From positions 372,001 to 436,000 of the forward strand of contig JAFKIY010000001.1 in NCBI GenBank assembly GCA_017306245.1: a stretch of DNA of 64,000 nt, in the 5' to 3' direction. Position 1 is the first letter of the stretch. Each line of letters begins with the position of its first letter. The notes under the pieces were generated by a model. It was not told the DNA's origin. It made no database searches and saw only the letters and a list, made by a program, of their open reading frames with translations. The position numbers and the translations under genes are program-made. This document shows positions 19,170 to 29,352 of the stretch, piece by piece. Source of the stretch: Micrococcales bacterium. Lineage in GTDB: Bacteria > Actinomycetota > Actinomycetes > Actinomycetales > Microbacteriaceae.

Positions 19170-19610
19170 TCATGATTTCTCGCCGGGCAGGGGCGCGGCC
19201 ACGCTGCCGGACCGGTGCATGAGCTCACGCAGCTCCTCGATGACGAGCAGCTGCCGGCGGTTCAATTCCATGAGCTGTTCGATATCGGCCTTCGCGGCCA
19301 GATTTGTCTCGTAATCGTGCTGGGCGAGCGCGGCCGCTATCGCGTCCTGGCGTTTCGCGGCGATGAGCAGGATGGCACCCTGCAGCCCGGCGAGCATGCT
19401 CAGGAACAGATTGAGCAGGATGAACGGATACGGGTCCCACCGGACGACGACGACGACGGCGTTCAGGAACGCCCACACGATCATGAACAGCACGAACAGC
19501 CCCACGAAAATCCAGCTGCCCATCCCGTTGCGCATGACGTCCGCTGCACGCTCGCCCACGCTCAGATTCGCCTGCTGCCGTTGGTGCCAGTTGAGGTGTT
19601 TCTCGGTCAT
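19170..19610 (-). CDS. DUF1003 membrane protein
   Basis: A 146-residue DUF1003 protein. After a basic N-terminus (HLNWHQRQQANLSVGERAADV) it has two membrane helices (about 30-52 and 57-82) joined by the conserved WDPYPFILLN loop, then a C-terminal coiled coil (ADIEQLMELNRRQLLVIEEL). The layout suits a small inner-membrane protein with a cytosolic helix. Function unknown. It sits between aceE and tRNA-Val, transcribed away from the tRNA. Confidence 0.85.
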   Translation of the reverse strand: MTEKHLNWHQRQQANLSVGERAADVMRNGMGSWIFVGLFVLFMIVWAFLNAVVVVVRWDPYPFILLNLFLSMLAGLQGAILLIAAKRQDAIAAALAQHDYETNLAAKADIEQLMELNRRQLLVIEELRELMHRSGSVAAPLPGEKS

Positions 19611-19680
19611 GCGGTCAGTGTACGTCCGCGTACCGGCGCCGCCGGGTATCATGGAGCGTCGTTCCCGCCGTCGCGGGCAC

Positions 19681-19753
19681 GGGCCTTTAGCTCAGCTGGT
19701 AGAGCGCCACGTTTACACCGTGGATGTCATCGGTTCGATCCCGGTAGGGCCCA
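19681..19753 (+). tRNA. tRNA-Val (anticodon UAC)
   Basis: A complete cloverleaf of 73 bases: acceptor stem GGGCCTT/AGGGCCC with one G-U pair, D arm TAGCTCAGCTGGTAGAGC, anticodon stem CCACG/CGTGG with loop TTTACAC (anticodon TAC), T arm ATCGG-TTCGATC-CCGGT, discriminator A. The CCA end is not fully encoded (ACAC follows). It reads GUA codons. No integrated element is attached to it. Confidence 0.96.
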
Positions 19754-19819
19754 CACTGAGTTGCCGTGCCGCGGCACGCCGATGTTGTGCTTGCGTGGTG
19801 AGGACGTATCATTTGGCCC

Positions 19820-22549
19820 ATGGCTGACCACGACGACCCGGTCGAGGACGATCGCGATCTCGACGAGGCGGGTGCGGCTTCGGGGGGACCCGTGGGTCCG
19901 AGGCGATCGACCTGGACGCCGCCGCCGTCGCGTGGGACGAGCGATGCCATGACGATGAGCGACGACGATCTCGCCAATGCCCTGGCCGAAGACCTTGATC
20001 GCGTCACGCATTTCGGATCGAGCCAAAGCGCTGGCGAGGGTGAACCGGAACCAGTCGACGCGGAACAAGTCGAGCCGGAACCGGCGGATCCGGAACCAGC
20101 AGAGCCGGTATCGATCGTGCCGGATGCCGTCGACCCGGAAACCATGCAATCGGAACCTGAGGAACCGGCGACCGTCGAACCGGCAACCGACGTTCCGGAT
20201 CTCGAGGATGCTGACTCCGGCGCGACCGAGCCCACGTCGCCACCCGTCCGCCGGTCCATGCCGATGAACGAGCTTGCGGCAGCTCTCGCGGAGCAGGCGA
20301 CGAAACCGGGGAGTTCCGACGACATCATCGCCAAGCTCGAGGAACAATTGCGGCTTCGGGAACAGGACTCGGCCGAGTTCGCCAGCTGGCAGGAATCCAT
20401 GCTCGCGACCGGAGCGATCGATGAGGTGGAATCCGCCCGAAGCGAGTTCGGAGACTTGTTTCCGGCACCCAAGGAGCCGGAATCGAAGACCGGGCGTTCG
20501 GGCGCGCAGGAATCGGAAGCTACGCACACGTTTCGCATGGACGAGGTGCTCGACAGCGACTTGAAGAGCGCTCCGGCGCCGATGTCGCCGCCGTTGCGGG
20601 ACATTCCGCCGCCGCCGGGCCATGAACTCATGCCTCCCAGGCGGGACATGATCCCGCCGATTCCGGAAAGTCCGCCGGAACCAGGCGAGGAGAGCGTCGA
20701 GGCGAACACGGCCGGCGTGGCGGAGGAGATTACCGAAGTCGATTCGGCGCAGATCCCCGAACTGGTCGAGCCCGGCCCGCCCCCGGTGCCGGACGCGATC
20801 GACTTCGATTTCGATTCCCTGTTGAGCGGCGCGGTGCCCGATGCAGACAGTGAGCCGACGGTATTTGTTGCGGAGCCGCACGACGGTACTTATGCACCGG
20901 ATTCCGGCGACGTGGAATCGGTCCGCGACGACGACGTCGCCGATACCGATCAGGCCTTTGCTGACCTCTCGGGCCCGTTCCCGGTGACGTCGGAGGGCGT
21001 CGCCATGCTGCCGGATGCCCCGGCCGCTCCGGTCGAGCCCGTGCCCAGTCGCAGCGTGGCCTCCGCTGCCGCGCCTGCCATCACGGAGACTGGCATCCTC
21101 GAGGGGCCGAGCGCCTTCCGCGTGGAAGCGATTTCGGTGGAACCGACTCCCGAAGACCAGCGCGTTGGCCGGGCCGCGCGCTTGTTCTGGTTGTGGTTCG
21201 CCGCGAATTCCTCTGTTGTGAGCGTCGCCTTCGGCGGCGCCGTGTTCGCCCTCGGCATGAGCCTTCGGCAGGCGATTGTGGCAACCCTCATCGGGGTCGC
21301 GATCTCCTTCCTGCCTCTCGGGCTCGGCACGCTTGCCGGCAAGTGGAGCGGCCAGCCGACCATGATCGTGTCCCGGGCGACCTTCGGGCATTTGGGGAAT
21401 ATCCTTCCGGCCGTGTTCGCGCTCGTCGTGCGGGTGTTCTGGGGCGCTGTGCTGCTCTGGTTCCTCGCGGCGGGCACGGCGCGCATCCTCGCGGGCGCCG
21501 AACTCACCGGGCCGCTCGCCGAACCGCAGGTGACCATCATCGGCCTGGCGATCGGTTTCCTCCTCGCCCTGGTCATCGCCTACTTCGGTTACGGGCTCAT
21601 CGCCCGCATGCAGCTCGTCGTCACGATCATCACGGCGGTTCTCATCGTCGGGCTCATCGTGATCACCTGGCCGGCGGTGAACATCCAGACGGCGCTGACG
21701 GTGGGCGACGGGCCCTGGATTCTGGTGGTCACCGGGGCGGTGCTCGTGTTCAGCTTCGTCGGCCTCGTGTGGGCGGTGAGCAGCGCTGACCTCGCGCGGT
21801 ATCAGCGGCCGGACAGTTCGGGAACCACCTCCATGCTGTGGTCGACGTTCGGTGCCACGATTCCCGCGTTCGCCCTTATTTCGTACGGCGCGGTGCTCGC
21901 CGCATCCAACCCGGATGTCGCGAAGGGCCTCGTCGAGACACCGCTCGACACGATCGCCCTGCTCATCCCCGTCTGGTATCCGATTCCGCTCATCGTCGCG
22001 CTCGCGGCGAGCCTGCTCTCCGGCGTCGTCATTTCCATCTATTCCGCCGGGTTCGCCCTGCAGGGCACGGGGGCGACAATGCGGCGCTCCGCGGCCGTCG
22101 TGGTGTCGGGAGGTGCGGTTGCCGTCGTGGCGATCGCGATTGCGGTGTCGGTCGGGGATTTCGACCTCATCCTGAGAGACCTCGCGACGAGCCTGGCCGT
22201 GCCGATGGCGGCGTGGGCGGGAATCTTCGGCGCCGAAATGATGATCCGCAACCGCGGCTTCACCGCCGAAGCGCTCCTCAAGCGCGGCGGGATCTATCCG
22301 GACGTCAACTGGGTCAACCTCGGAATGCTTGTGGTCTGCACGGTGGTCGGGTTCGGGCTCACGACGGCCACGGTGGGATGGTTGAGCTGGCAAGGGTACC
22401 TTTTCCCGTTGCTGAACGTTCCGCTCGGCAGCGACCTTGCCGCAAGCGACCTAGGCGTGTTCGTGGCACTGATTCTCGGCCTGCTCACGCCCATCGTGGC
22501 CGGGATTCCGGGGATTCGCCGCCAGGAGCAGGTCTTCCGCTCGAACTAA
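19820..22549 (+). CDS. NCS1-like permease with long acidic N-terminal extension
   Basis: A 909-residue protein of two halves. Residues 1 to about 445 are disordered-looking, rich in Glu, Pro, Asp and Ser, with many EP steps (VEPEPADPEPAEPV) and one probable helix (MNELAAALAEQ, then DIIAKLEEQLRLREQDS). From about residue 448 onward there are some 12 membrane helices of the NCS1 nucleobase/cation symporter type: RLFWLWFAANSSVVSVAFGG at the start and VWAVSSADLARYQRP in the middle. NCS1 proteins take up cytosine, uracil, allantoin or thiamine precursors. The extension is far longer than the usual 20-50 residues. It could be a scaffold or a fusion. The start is ATG at 19820; the frame is continuous, so this is not a join error visible in the sequence. 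Confidence 0.8.
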   Translation: MADHDDPVEDDRDLDEAGAASGGPVGPRRSTWTPPPSRGTSDAMTMSDDDLANALAEDLDRVTHFGSSQSAGEGEPEPVDAEQVEPEPADPEPAEPVSIVPDAVDPETMQSEPEEPATVEPATDVPDLEDADSGATEPTSPPVRRSMPMNELAAALAEQATKPGSSDDIIAKLEEQLRLREQDSAEFASWQESMLATGAIDEVESARSEFGDLFPAPKEPESKTGRSGAQESEATHTFRMDEVLDSDLKSAPAPMSPPLRDIPPPPGHELMPPRRDMIPPIPESPPEPGEESVEANTAGVAEEITEVDSAQIPELVEPGPPPVPDAIDFDFDSLLSGAVPDADSEPTVFVAEPHDGTYAPDSGDVESVRDDDVADTDQAFADLSGPFPVTSEGVAMLPDAPAAPVEPVPSRSVASAAAPAITETGILEGPSAFRVEAISVEPTPEDQRVGRAARLFWLWFAANSSVVSVAFGGAVFALGMSLRQAIVATLIGVAISFLPLGLGTLAGKWSGQPTMIVSRATFGHLGNILPAVFALVVRVFWGAVLLWFLAAGTARILAGAELTGPLAEPQVTIIGLAIGFLLALVIAYFGYGLIARMQLVVTIITAVLIVGLIVITWPAVNIQTALTVGDGPWILVVTGAVLVFSFVGLVWAVSSADLARYQRPDSSGTTSMLWSTFGATIPAFALISYGAVLAASNPDVAKGLVETPLDTIALLIPVWYPIPLIVALAASLLSGVVISIYSAGFALQGTGATMRRSAAVVVSGGAVAVVAIAIAVSVGDFDLILRDLATSLAVPMAAWAGIFGAEMMIRNRGFTAEALLKRGGIYPDVNWVNLGMLVVCTVVGFGLTTATVGWLSWQGYLFPLLNVPLGSDLAASDLGVFVALILGLLTPIVAGIPGIRRQEQVFRSN

Positions 22550-22558
22550 GCTGGGGAG

Positions 22559-23398
22559 ATGGCGCGCAAAGAACCGGTCACCGTCTCCGACGCGATCGGC
22601 GTTGCGGAGCGGTTGTGGCCGACGAGCGGCGCGGAAGAATGGGATGCTATCGGGCTCCTTGCCGGCGACCGGAATGCACCGGTCGAGCACATCCACCTCG
22701 CGGTCGATGCCGTGCCGGAAACCGCCGAGGAAGCCGTCGAACTCGGCGCACAGCTGCTCCTCGTCCATCACCCGTTGCTGCTGCGCGGCGTCACAAGCGT
22801 CTCTGAGGACCACTTCAAGGGCGCCGTGGTATCTCGCCTCATTCGGGGCGGTTGCGCGCTCTATGCCGCCCACACAAATGCGGATGCCGTGGACACGGGG
22901 ACATCGGCTGTGCTTGCAGCCCGGCTCGGCCTCGTGGACGCGATCCCGTTCCAGGGCGCAGGGGGTGTTGAGCGCGCCGACAGCGGAATCGGCCGGGTTG
23001 GCCGGCTTGCGACGCCGACGACGCTCGGCGCGCTCGCGCGCACGCTTGCAGATGTGCTCCCGCCGACGGCATCCGGCATTCGCGTGTCCGGAGCTTTCGA
23101 GCAAACCATTCAGACGGTTGCCCTGTGTGCCGGCGCAGGAGACAGCTACCTCGACGACCCCGCGGTGCAGGCAGCCGACGTGTATGTGACCTCCGATTTG
23201 CGCCACCACCCGGCGTCTGCGTTCCGGGAGAACGCGAAGCTGCGCGGAGGGCCCGCCCTCATCGACGTGTCGCACTGGGCCAGCGAATGGCTGTGGCTGG
23301 ACACGGCGGCGGCGGAGCTTCGCGGCGCCCTTGAGGGTGTTACGGTGACGGTCAGCGACCTGCGCACAGATCCGTGGGATTTCACCGTCGTTCAGTAG
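22559..23398 (+). CDS. Nif3-like dinuclear metal-binding protein
   Basis: A 279-residue Nif3/YbgI-family protein. Metal ligands are in place: LVHHPLLLRG, the AAHTNADAVDTG segment and the late SHWASEW (usually GHYASE). These proteins form hexameric rings with two metals per site; some act as GTP cyclohydrolase-like enzymes or metal chaperones, but the physiological reaction is unsettled. It starts 9 bases after the permease stop and 46 bases before the zinc-ribbon gene, so it is probably in one operon with it and RNase HI, a conserved actinobacterial order. Confidence 0.88.
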   Translation: MARKEPVTVSDAIGVAERLWPTSGAEEWDAIGLLAGDRNAPVEHIHLAVDAVPETAEEAVELGAQLLLVHHPLLLRGVTSVSEDHFKGAVVSRLIRGGCALYAAHTNADAVDTGTSAVLAARLGLVDAIPFQGAGGVERADSGIGRVGRLATPTTLGALARTLADVLPPTASGIRVSGAFEQTIQTVALCAGAGDSYLDDPAVQAADVYVTSDLRHHPASAFRENAKLRGGPALIDVSHWASEWLWLDTAAAELRGALEGVTVTVSDLRTDPWDFTVVQ

Positions 23399-23444
23399 CG
23401 CTGTGTAAAGTCCAGTAGACCGAGAGAGAGTTGGTTCCCCCGCG

Positions 23445-24185
23445 ATGCCGCTGAAAGCTAGCCCGGAAGACCAGGCGGTCCTCCTCGACCTGCAGGCGAT
23501 CGACACGAAGCTGCAGCAACTCGCGCACCGTGCGAACTCGCTGCCCGAACTCGCGACGATCGCGTCGCTGACCGCGGAAGCGGAGGAGGCCAGGCTCGCC
23601 GGGGTGGCGGACAACGGCGCCCTGGAGGATGCGAAAGCTGAGTTGAAGCGTGTCGAATCCGATGTGGAGGTCGTCGAAGCGCGCATCGCACGCGACACGG
23701 GGCGGCTGGAAACCACCTCGTCGGTGAAGGATGTCGCCGGACTGGAAACGGAGCTCGCCGCCCTCCGCAAGCGCCAGTCGGATCTGGAGGATATCCAACT
23801 CGGCGTCATGGAGCGCGTTGAGGAGCTTGAGGCGAAAGCGCGCGAGTCGAACGCGGCATACGATGCTCTGAGGCAGCGCATCGTCGAGGCGGAATCGGTG
23901 CGCGATGCCGCGCTGGGATCCATCGACGGCGAGCGCGAACACGCCGCCGCCAACCGGTCGACTCTCGTGCAGAAACTGCCGGAGGACCTCGTCGCACTCT
24001 ACGAGCGTCAGCGCGAGCGGTACGGTTCCGGCGCGTCGCTGCTGCAGGGCGGCGTTTCGAGCGCGAGCGGCGTCAGGCTGAACGAAAGCGACATGGCGGC
24101 CATCAGGGCCGCAGCCCCCGATGATGTGGTGTTGTGCCCGGACAGCAACGCGATCCTCGTGCGCACCGCAGAGTCAGGCATCTGA
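23445..24185 (+). CDS. C4-type zinc-ribbon family coiled-coil protein lacking the cysteines
   Basis: A 246-residue protein. Residues about 10-170 form a long antiparallel coiled coil (LQQLAHRANSLPEL, AELKRVESDVEVVEARIARD, LAALRKRQSDLEDIQ). The C-terminal part matches the zinc-ribbon domain seen in actinobacterial homologues, but the four ligands are not there: where CxxC is expected the sequence reads GGVSSASGV, and at the second pair only VVLCPDSN remains. The fold may be kept without zinc. It lies between Nif3 and RNase HI; its TGA overlaps the rnhA start. Function unknown; homologues have been linked to RNA or cell division but not proved. Confidence 0.8.
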   Translation: MPLKASPEDQAVLLDLQAIDTKLQQLAHRANSLPELATIASLTAEAEEARLAGVADNGALEDAKAELKRVESDVEVVEARIARDTGRLETTSSVKDVAGLETELAALRKRQSDLEDIQLGVMERVEELEAKARESNAAYDALRQRIVEAESVRDAALGSIDGEREHAAANRSTLVQKLPEDLVALYERQRERYGSGASLLQGGVSSASGVRLNESDMAAIRAAAPDDVVLCPDSNAILVRTAESGI

Positions 24186-24607
24186 TGGCGCGGGTATTGC
24201 TCATCGAGGCCGATGGGGGCTCGCGCGGCAACCCCGGCCAGGCCGGAAGCGGATCCGTCGTCATCGATCCGGAGACCGGGGAAGTTTTGGCCGAGGTTGG
24301 CCGATACCTGGGCGTCGTGTCCAACAATGTGGCGGAGTACACGGCGCTCATCGAGGGCGTGCGCCGTGCGCTGGCGATCGACCCGGATGCCGAACTTCAC
24401 GTGCGCATGGATTCGAAGCTCGTCGTCGAGCAGATGTCGGGCCGCTGGAAAATCAAGCACCCCGACATGGCCGAGCTGGCCGCCGTCGCGCGGGAACTTC
24501 TCACGGGCACTCCGGTGCGCTTCGAGTGGATCCCGCGCGAACGCAACAAGCGGGCCGATGCCGCCGCCAACCGCGCCATGGACCTCCGAGCCGACTTCGA
24601 CGACTGA
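24185..24607 (+). CDS. rnhA: RNase HI
   Basis: A 140-residue ribonuclease H of type HI. The DEDD acids are in EADGGSRGNPG, SNNVAEYTALIEG, LHVRMDSKLVV and the late KRADAAANRAM. It cleaves RNA in RNA/DNA hybrids. In many Actinobacteria this domain is fused to an acid phosphatase; here the protein ends after the RNase H domain. The frame is open upstream, but the ATG at 24185 overlaps the stop of the preceding gene (TGATG) and starts directly before RVLLIEADGG. A 20-bp perfect hairpin begins 2 bases after its stop. Confidence 0.9.
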   Translation: MARVLLIEADGGSRGNPGQAGSGSVVIDPETGEVLAEVGRYLGVVSNNVAEYTALIEGVRRALAIDPDAELHVRMDSKLVVEQMSGRWKIKHPDMAELAAVARELLTGTPVRFEWIPRERNKRADAAANRAMDLRADFDD

Positions 24608-24608
24608 A

Positions 24609-24680
24609 GATTTTGGTCGAATGGTTCGAATGCTCTGGCGGTAAACGGAGCCGCCGCATCCGAACCATTCGACCAAAATC
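24609..24680. repeat. large perfect hairpin between rnhA and rnpB
   Basis: The 20 bases 24609-24628 are exactly complementary to 24661-24680. Inside, two more short stems (24630-24633 with 24656-24659, and GGCGG/CCGCC at 24637-24641 and 24651-24655) extend it, leaving a small AC-rich loop. No U-tract follows on either strand, so it is not a standard terminator. It lies 22 bases upstream of the RNase P RNA. Confidence 0.75.
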
Positions 24681-24701
24681 GACTCACAGTAGACTGTCAG
24701 T

Positions 24702-25099
24702 GAATGGGTCGGCAAGACGGTCGCGTCGGCTGCAGCATCCGCAAGGTTGGGGCAGTCGCCGAGGAACGTCCGGGCTCCACAGGGCAGGGCGGTGGGTAAC
24801 ACCCACCCGGAGCAATCCGCGAGCAAGTGCAACAGAAAGCAGACCGCCACTGGCGCGTTGATTTATCAGCGGGCCAGGGGTAAGGGTGAAACGGTGGTGT
24901 AAGAGACCACCAGCGGCCCGAGTGATCGGGTCGGCTGGGTAAACCTCGTCCGGAGCAAGATCAACAGGGAACGCCAAGGCTGCCCGCCGAGTTCCCGGGT
25001 AGATTGCTGGAGGGCTGCGGCAACGCAGTCCCGAGATAGATGGCCGTCGAAGGTGCGTGAAGCACTGGAACAGAACCCGGCGTATCAGCCGGCCCATTC
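24702..25099 (+). ncRNA. rnpB: RNase P RNA, bacterial class A
   Basis: The catalytic RNA that trims tRNA 5' ends. The conserved cores are plain: GAGGAACGTCCGGGCTCC near the 5' side (24761-24779), CAGGGCAGGGCGGTGGGTAAC, AACAGAAAGCAGACCGCC and, on the 3' side, GAGATAGATGGCCGTCG with ACAGAACCCGGCGTATCAG. The terminal P1 helix pairs GAATGGGTCGG at about 24702 with CCGGCCCATTC at 25089-25099, with a G-U pair. The loop text AACCCGGC would pair tRNA CCA ends only in part. Ends are set by P1 and could be off by a few bases. Confidence 0.95.
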
Positions 25100-25117
25100 A
25101 CCTACCTCTTGGTTCGT

Positions 25118-25188
25118 GCAGAAAAATGCACTGCACTTTCCGCCCAAGGATGCCCGCCGAACCCCGAAAGTGCAGTACATTTTTCTGC
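25118..25188. terminator. bidirectional terminator hairpin between rnpB and ppgK
   Basis: The 23 bases 25118-25140 pair with 25166-25188 with a single G-U. The stem contains an inner TGCACTTTC/GAAAGTGCA part and an outer A5/T5 part, so on both strands a GC-containing hairpin is followed by TTTTT. It sits between the convergent rnpB and ppgK genes and should stop transcription from both sides. Confidence 0.75.
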
Positions 25189-25196
25189 GCTCCGAG

Positions 25197-25943
25197 TTAC
25201 CGTGTGGCGAGTTCAGCGGCCCCGACGATGCCGGCGTTGTTGCGCAGCTTCGCCGGTTTGATGGGCGCGCGCAGGTCGAGGAGGGGCAGGAACTCGTCCG
25301 AGCTCTTCGAAATCCCGCCACCGACGAGGATCAGGTCGGGGGAGAACAGAAGCTCGAGGTGCTCGTAGTAGCGCTGCAGGCGTTTCGCCCACTCCATCCA
25401 GCTCAAATCCTCGTCCTCTTTCGCGGAGGTCGACGCGAGCTTCTCGGCGTCCCGCCCGTCCAGCTGGAGGTGACCGAGCTCCGAGTTGGGGATGAGCTCG
25501 CCGTTGTAGAGCATCGCGCTGCCGATCCCGGTTCCCAGAGTGGTCAGAATGGTCAGGCCCTTCGCGTCGACCGCCGCGCCGTAGCGCGCCTCCGCAACGC
25601 CCGCGGCATCCGCATCGTTCACGAAGTGGATGCTCCGGCCGAGCTTGTCTTCAAACATCTTTTCCGCTTCAAGGCCGATCCACTTCTTGGACACGTTCGC
25701 CGCCGACATGGTTCTGCCCCGAATGATGACGGCAGGGAAGCACACGCCGACCGGTGTGTCAGAACCGATGTCGCCCAGTTCCTCGAAGAGCGCCAGCACG
25801 GTGTCGAGAATGTCCTCGGGTTTGCCGCCGCTGGGGGTGGCAAGCTTTTTGCGATCGGTGAGCAGCTCGCCTGTGGCGACATCCACGATCGCACCTTTGA
25901 TTCCGGTGCCTCCGATGTCGATTCCGACCGCCTTCGTGGTCAT
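25197..25943 (-). CDS. ppgK: polyphosphate glucokinase
   Basis: A 248-residue ROK-type kinase that phosphorylates glucose with polyphosphate (and often ATP). The phosphate loop [15 protein letters not shown], catalytic base in [13 protein letters not shown], and the second phosphate motif [10 protein letters not shown] are all present; the C-terminal [10 protein letters not shown] closes the adenosine site. The short length and the [14 protein letters not shown] wording match actinobacterial PpgK. Its start overlaps the stop of map by 4 bases (ATGA), so the two are co-translated. It ends beside the bidirectional hairpin. Confidence 0.93.
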   Translation of the reverse strand: MTTKAVGIDIGGTGIKGAIVDVATGELLTDRKKLATPSGGKPEDILDTVLALFEELGDIGSDTPVGVCFPAVIIRGRTMSAANVSKKWIGLEAEKMFEDKLGRSIHFVNDADAAGVAEARYGAAVDAKGLTILTTLGTGIGSAMLYNGELIPNSELGHLQLDGRDAEKLASTSAKEDEDLSWMEWAKRLQRYYEHLELLFSPDLILVGGGISKSSDEFLPLLDLRAPIKPAKLRNNAGIVGAAELATR

Positions 25944-26815
25944 GATGCCTGCCTTTCGCTCAGTGTCAGGATCTCCGGGCCGTCTTCCCTCACGACGATC
26001 GTGTGTTCGAACTGCGCCGTCATGCTCTTGTCTTTCGTCGTCACAGTCCAGTCGTCATCCCACAGGTCCCATTCCGTGCTCCCGAGAGTGAGCATGGGTT
26101 CGATCGTGAACACCATCCCGGGCTCGATGACATTCGTGAAGTGGGGCGAGTCGTAGTGGGGGATGACGAGGCCGGAGTGGAACGCTTCGCCGACGCCATG
26201 CCCGGTGAAGTCGCGCACGACGCCGTAACCGAACCGCTTCGCGTAGGACTCGATGGCGCGCCCGATCACGTTCACCTGGCGGCCGACCGCTGCGGCTTTG
26301 ATGCCGCGGCGTAACGCCTCCTGGGTGCGCTCAACGAGGGCCACGACATCCGGTTCGACCTCGCCGACAAGGAAGGTGCGGTTCGAATCGCCGTGCATGC
26401 CGTTCGTGAATGCGGTGATGTCGATGTTGATGATGTCCCCGTCCAGCAGCACCGTGTCGTCGGGGATGCCGTGGCAGACGACCTCGTTGATCGAGGAGCA
26501 CAGCGACTTGGGGAACCCCCGGTAGCCGAGCGTCGAGGGGTACGCGTCGTTGGCGATGAGGAACTCGTGCCCGATGCGGTCCAGTTCGTCGGTCGTGATG
26601 CCGGGACGGATCGCGTCGCCCACCGCATCGATCGCCGCGGCCGCGATCCGGCCGGACTCGCGGATGCGGTCGATTGCTTCCTCGTCGTACACGTCGATGC
26701 CGGACAGGGTCGGCTCCGCCTTGCCCACGTATTCGGGGTAGGGGATGTGGCGCGGCACCTGACGATGTGGTGAGAGTCGTCCGGGCATGAGGTGTCCGTC
26801 GGAATCCCTGGGCAT
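25940..26815 (-). CDS. map: type I methionine aminopeptidase
   Basis: A 291-residue enzyme that removes the initiator methionine. All five metal ligands are found: Asp in NIDITAF, Asp in GMHGDSNRTF, His in FTGHGVGEAFHSG, Glu in VFTIEPML and Glu in AQFEHTIVV; the substrate His is in VVCHGIPD. The N-terminal extension of about 40 residues with PHRQVPRHIPYPEYVGK is the actinobacterial MetAP1c type with a proline-rich linker. A start at the second Met (residue 10) is possible. It is the first gene of a two-gene unit with ppgK. Confidence 0.94.
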   Translation of the reverse strand: MPRDSDGHLMPGRLSPHRQVPRHIPYPEYVGKAEPTLSGIDVYDEEAIDRIRESGRIAAAAIDAVGDAIRPGITTDELDRIGHEFLIANDAYPSTLGYRGFPKSLCSSINEVVCHGIPDDTVLLDGDIINIDITAFTNGMHGDSNRTFLVGEVEPDVVALVERTQEALRRGIKAAAVGRQVNVIGRAIESYAKRFGYGVVRDFTGHGVGEAFHSGLVIPHYDSPHFTNVIEPGMVFTIEPMLTLGSTEWDLWDDDWTVTTKDKSMTAQFEHTIVVREDGPEILTLSERQAS

Positions 26816-26847
26816 AGGATCAATTTTAGGCTGCGAAGGAGGCGTTC

Positions 26848-28382
<1,535 letters not shown>

Positions 28383-28444
28383 TCACTGGAGAACGGCGGA
28401 ACGCGCTGCGGCAACGACGCGCGGCTGGCGCGACGGTTGCTGCG

Positions 28445-29278
28445 TTACTCGTAGTTGTGCTCGGGGGCCGGATAGGCTCCGCTGGCGACATCGGCGCGGT
28501 AGGCTCCGACGGCATCCGTCAGCACTCCTGAAAGGTTCGCATACTTTTTCACGAACTTCGGGATACGACCGGTTGTGAAACCTGCCCAGTCAGTCCAGAC
28601 CATCAACTGGCCGTCGACGTCAGGGCCGGCCCCGACGCCGATGGTCGGAATTCGCAACTCCCTGGTCACCTGCGCGGCCGCCGTGGCCGGGACCATCTCC
28701 AGCACGACGCAGAACGCACCGGCATCCTCGACGGCGTGCGCATCGGCGAGAAGCTGTTCGAGCCCTTCGCCGCGTCCCTGAATTATATGGCCTCCGAGTC
28801 CATGCTCGCTTTGCGGGGTGAAGCCGATGTGGGCCATGACCGGGATGCCGGCGGACACGATGCGGCGGATCTGCTCGGCGCTTCGCGCGCCGCCCTCCAG
28901 CTTTACCGCGTGGGCGTGGGTTTCCTTCATGAATCGGAACGCCGTGTGGAGGGCCTCCTCCGGGCCGCTCTCGTAGGACCCGAACGGCATGTCGGCGACC
29001 ACGAATGCGCGGCTCACCGCCCCGGCCACGGCGCGCGTGAGGGGGATCAGTTCGTCGATCGTCACGGGAAGCGTTGTGTCGAATCCGAGCACGTTGTTGC
29101 CCGCCGAGTCGCCGACGAGGAGGAAATCGATGCCGGCGGCATCGAAAATCTTCGCGCTCAGCTGGTCGTAGCTCGTGAGCCCGACGATCTTGATCCCGTT
29201 CTCCTTCGCGGACTGGAAATGCCTCGTCCGCACCTTTTTCAGATTTGCCTGGGCGGCCGCCGCCGCGGAATCAGTCAT
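28445..29278 (-). CDS. panB: 3-methyl-2-oxobutanoate hydroxymethyltransferase
   Basis: A 277-residue TIM-barrel enzyme, first step of pantothenate synthesis: it adds a hydroxymethyl group from methylene-THF to ketoisovalerate. Signatures include IVGLTSYDQLSAKIFD, FLLVGDSAGN (metal Asp), AVKLEGG, MAHIGFTPQSEHGLGG and the catalytic Glu in VVLEMVPA. Length is normal. Other pan genes are not in the window. It shares a 74-base divergent region with glnA. Confidence 0.94.
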   Translation of the reverse strand: MTDSAAAAAQANLKKVRTRHFQSAKENGIKIVGLTSYDQLSAKIFDAAGIDFLLVGDSAGNNVLGFDTTLPVTIDELIPLTRAVAGAVSRAFVVADMPFGSYESGPEEALHTAFRFMKETHAHAVKLEGGARSAEQIRRIVSAGIPVMAHIGFTPQSEHGLGGHIIQGRGEGLEQLLADAHAVEDAGAFCVVLEMVPATAAAQVTRELRIPTIGVGAGPDVDGQLMVWTDWAGFTTGRIPKFVKKYANLSGVLTDAVGAYRADVASGAYPAPEHNYE

Positions 29279-29352
29279 GTTGCGAGTCTAGCCACTAGCC
29301 TGATAGTCGGGCTGTTCACGGCAAACCGGCAGCAGGACAGGATGAGGAGCAC

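Noticed and set aside
19681..19753. tRNA-Val as attachment site of the conjugative element
   Set aside because: The integrase lies 14 kb away next to glnE and no partial tRNA copy is seen at the element's left end.
19727..22393. 888-codon leftward frame across tRNA-Val and the permease
   Set aside because: It would run through the tRNA and reads as an Arg/His-rich shadow of the permease.
24609..24680. Terminator of rnhA
   Set aside because: No U-tract follows the stem in either direction, so it is listed as a repeat.
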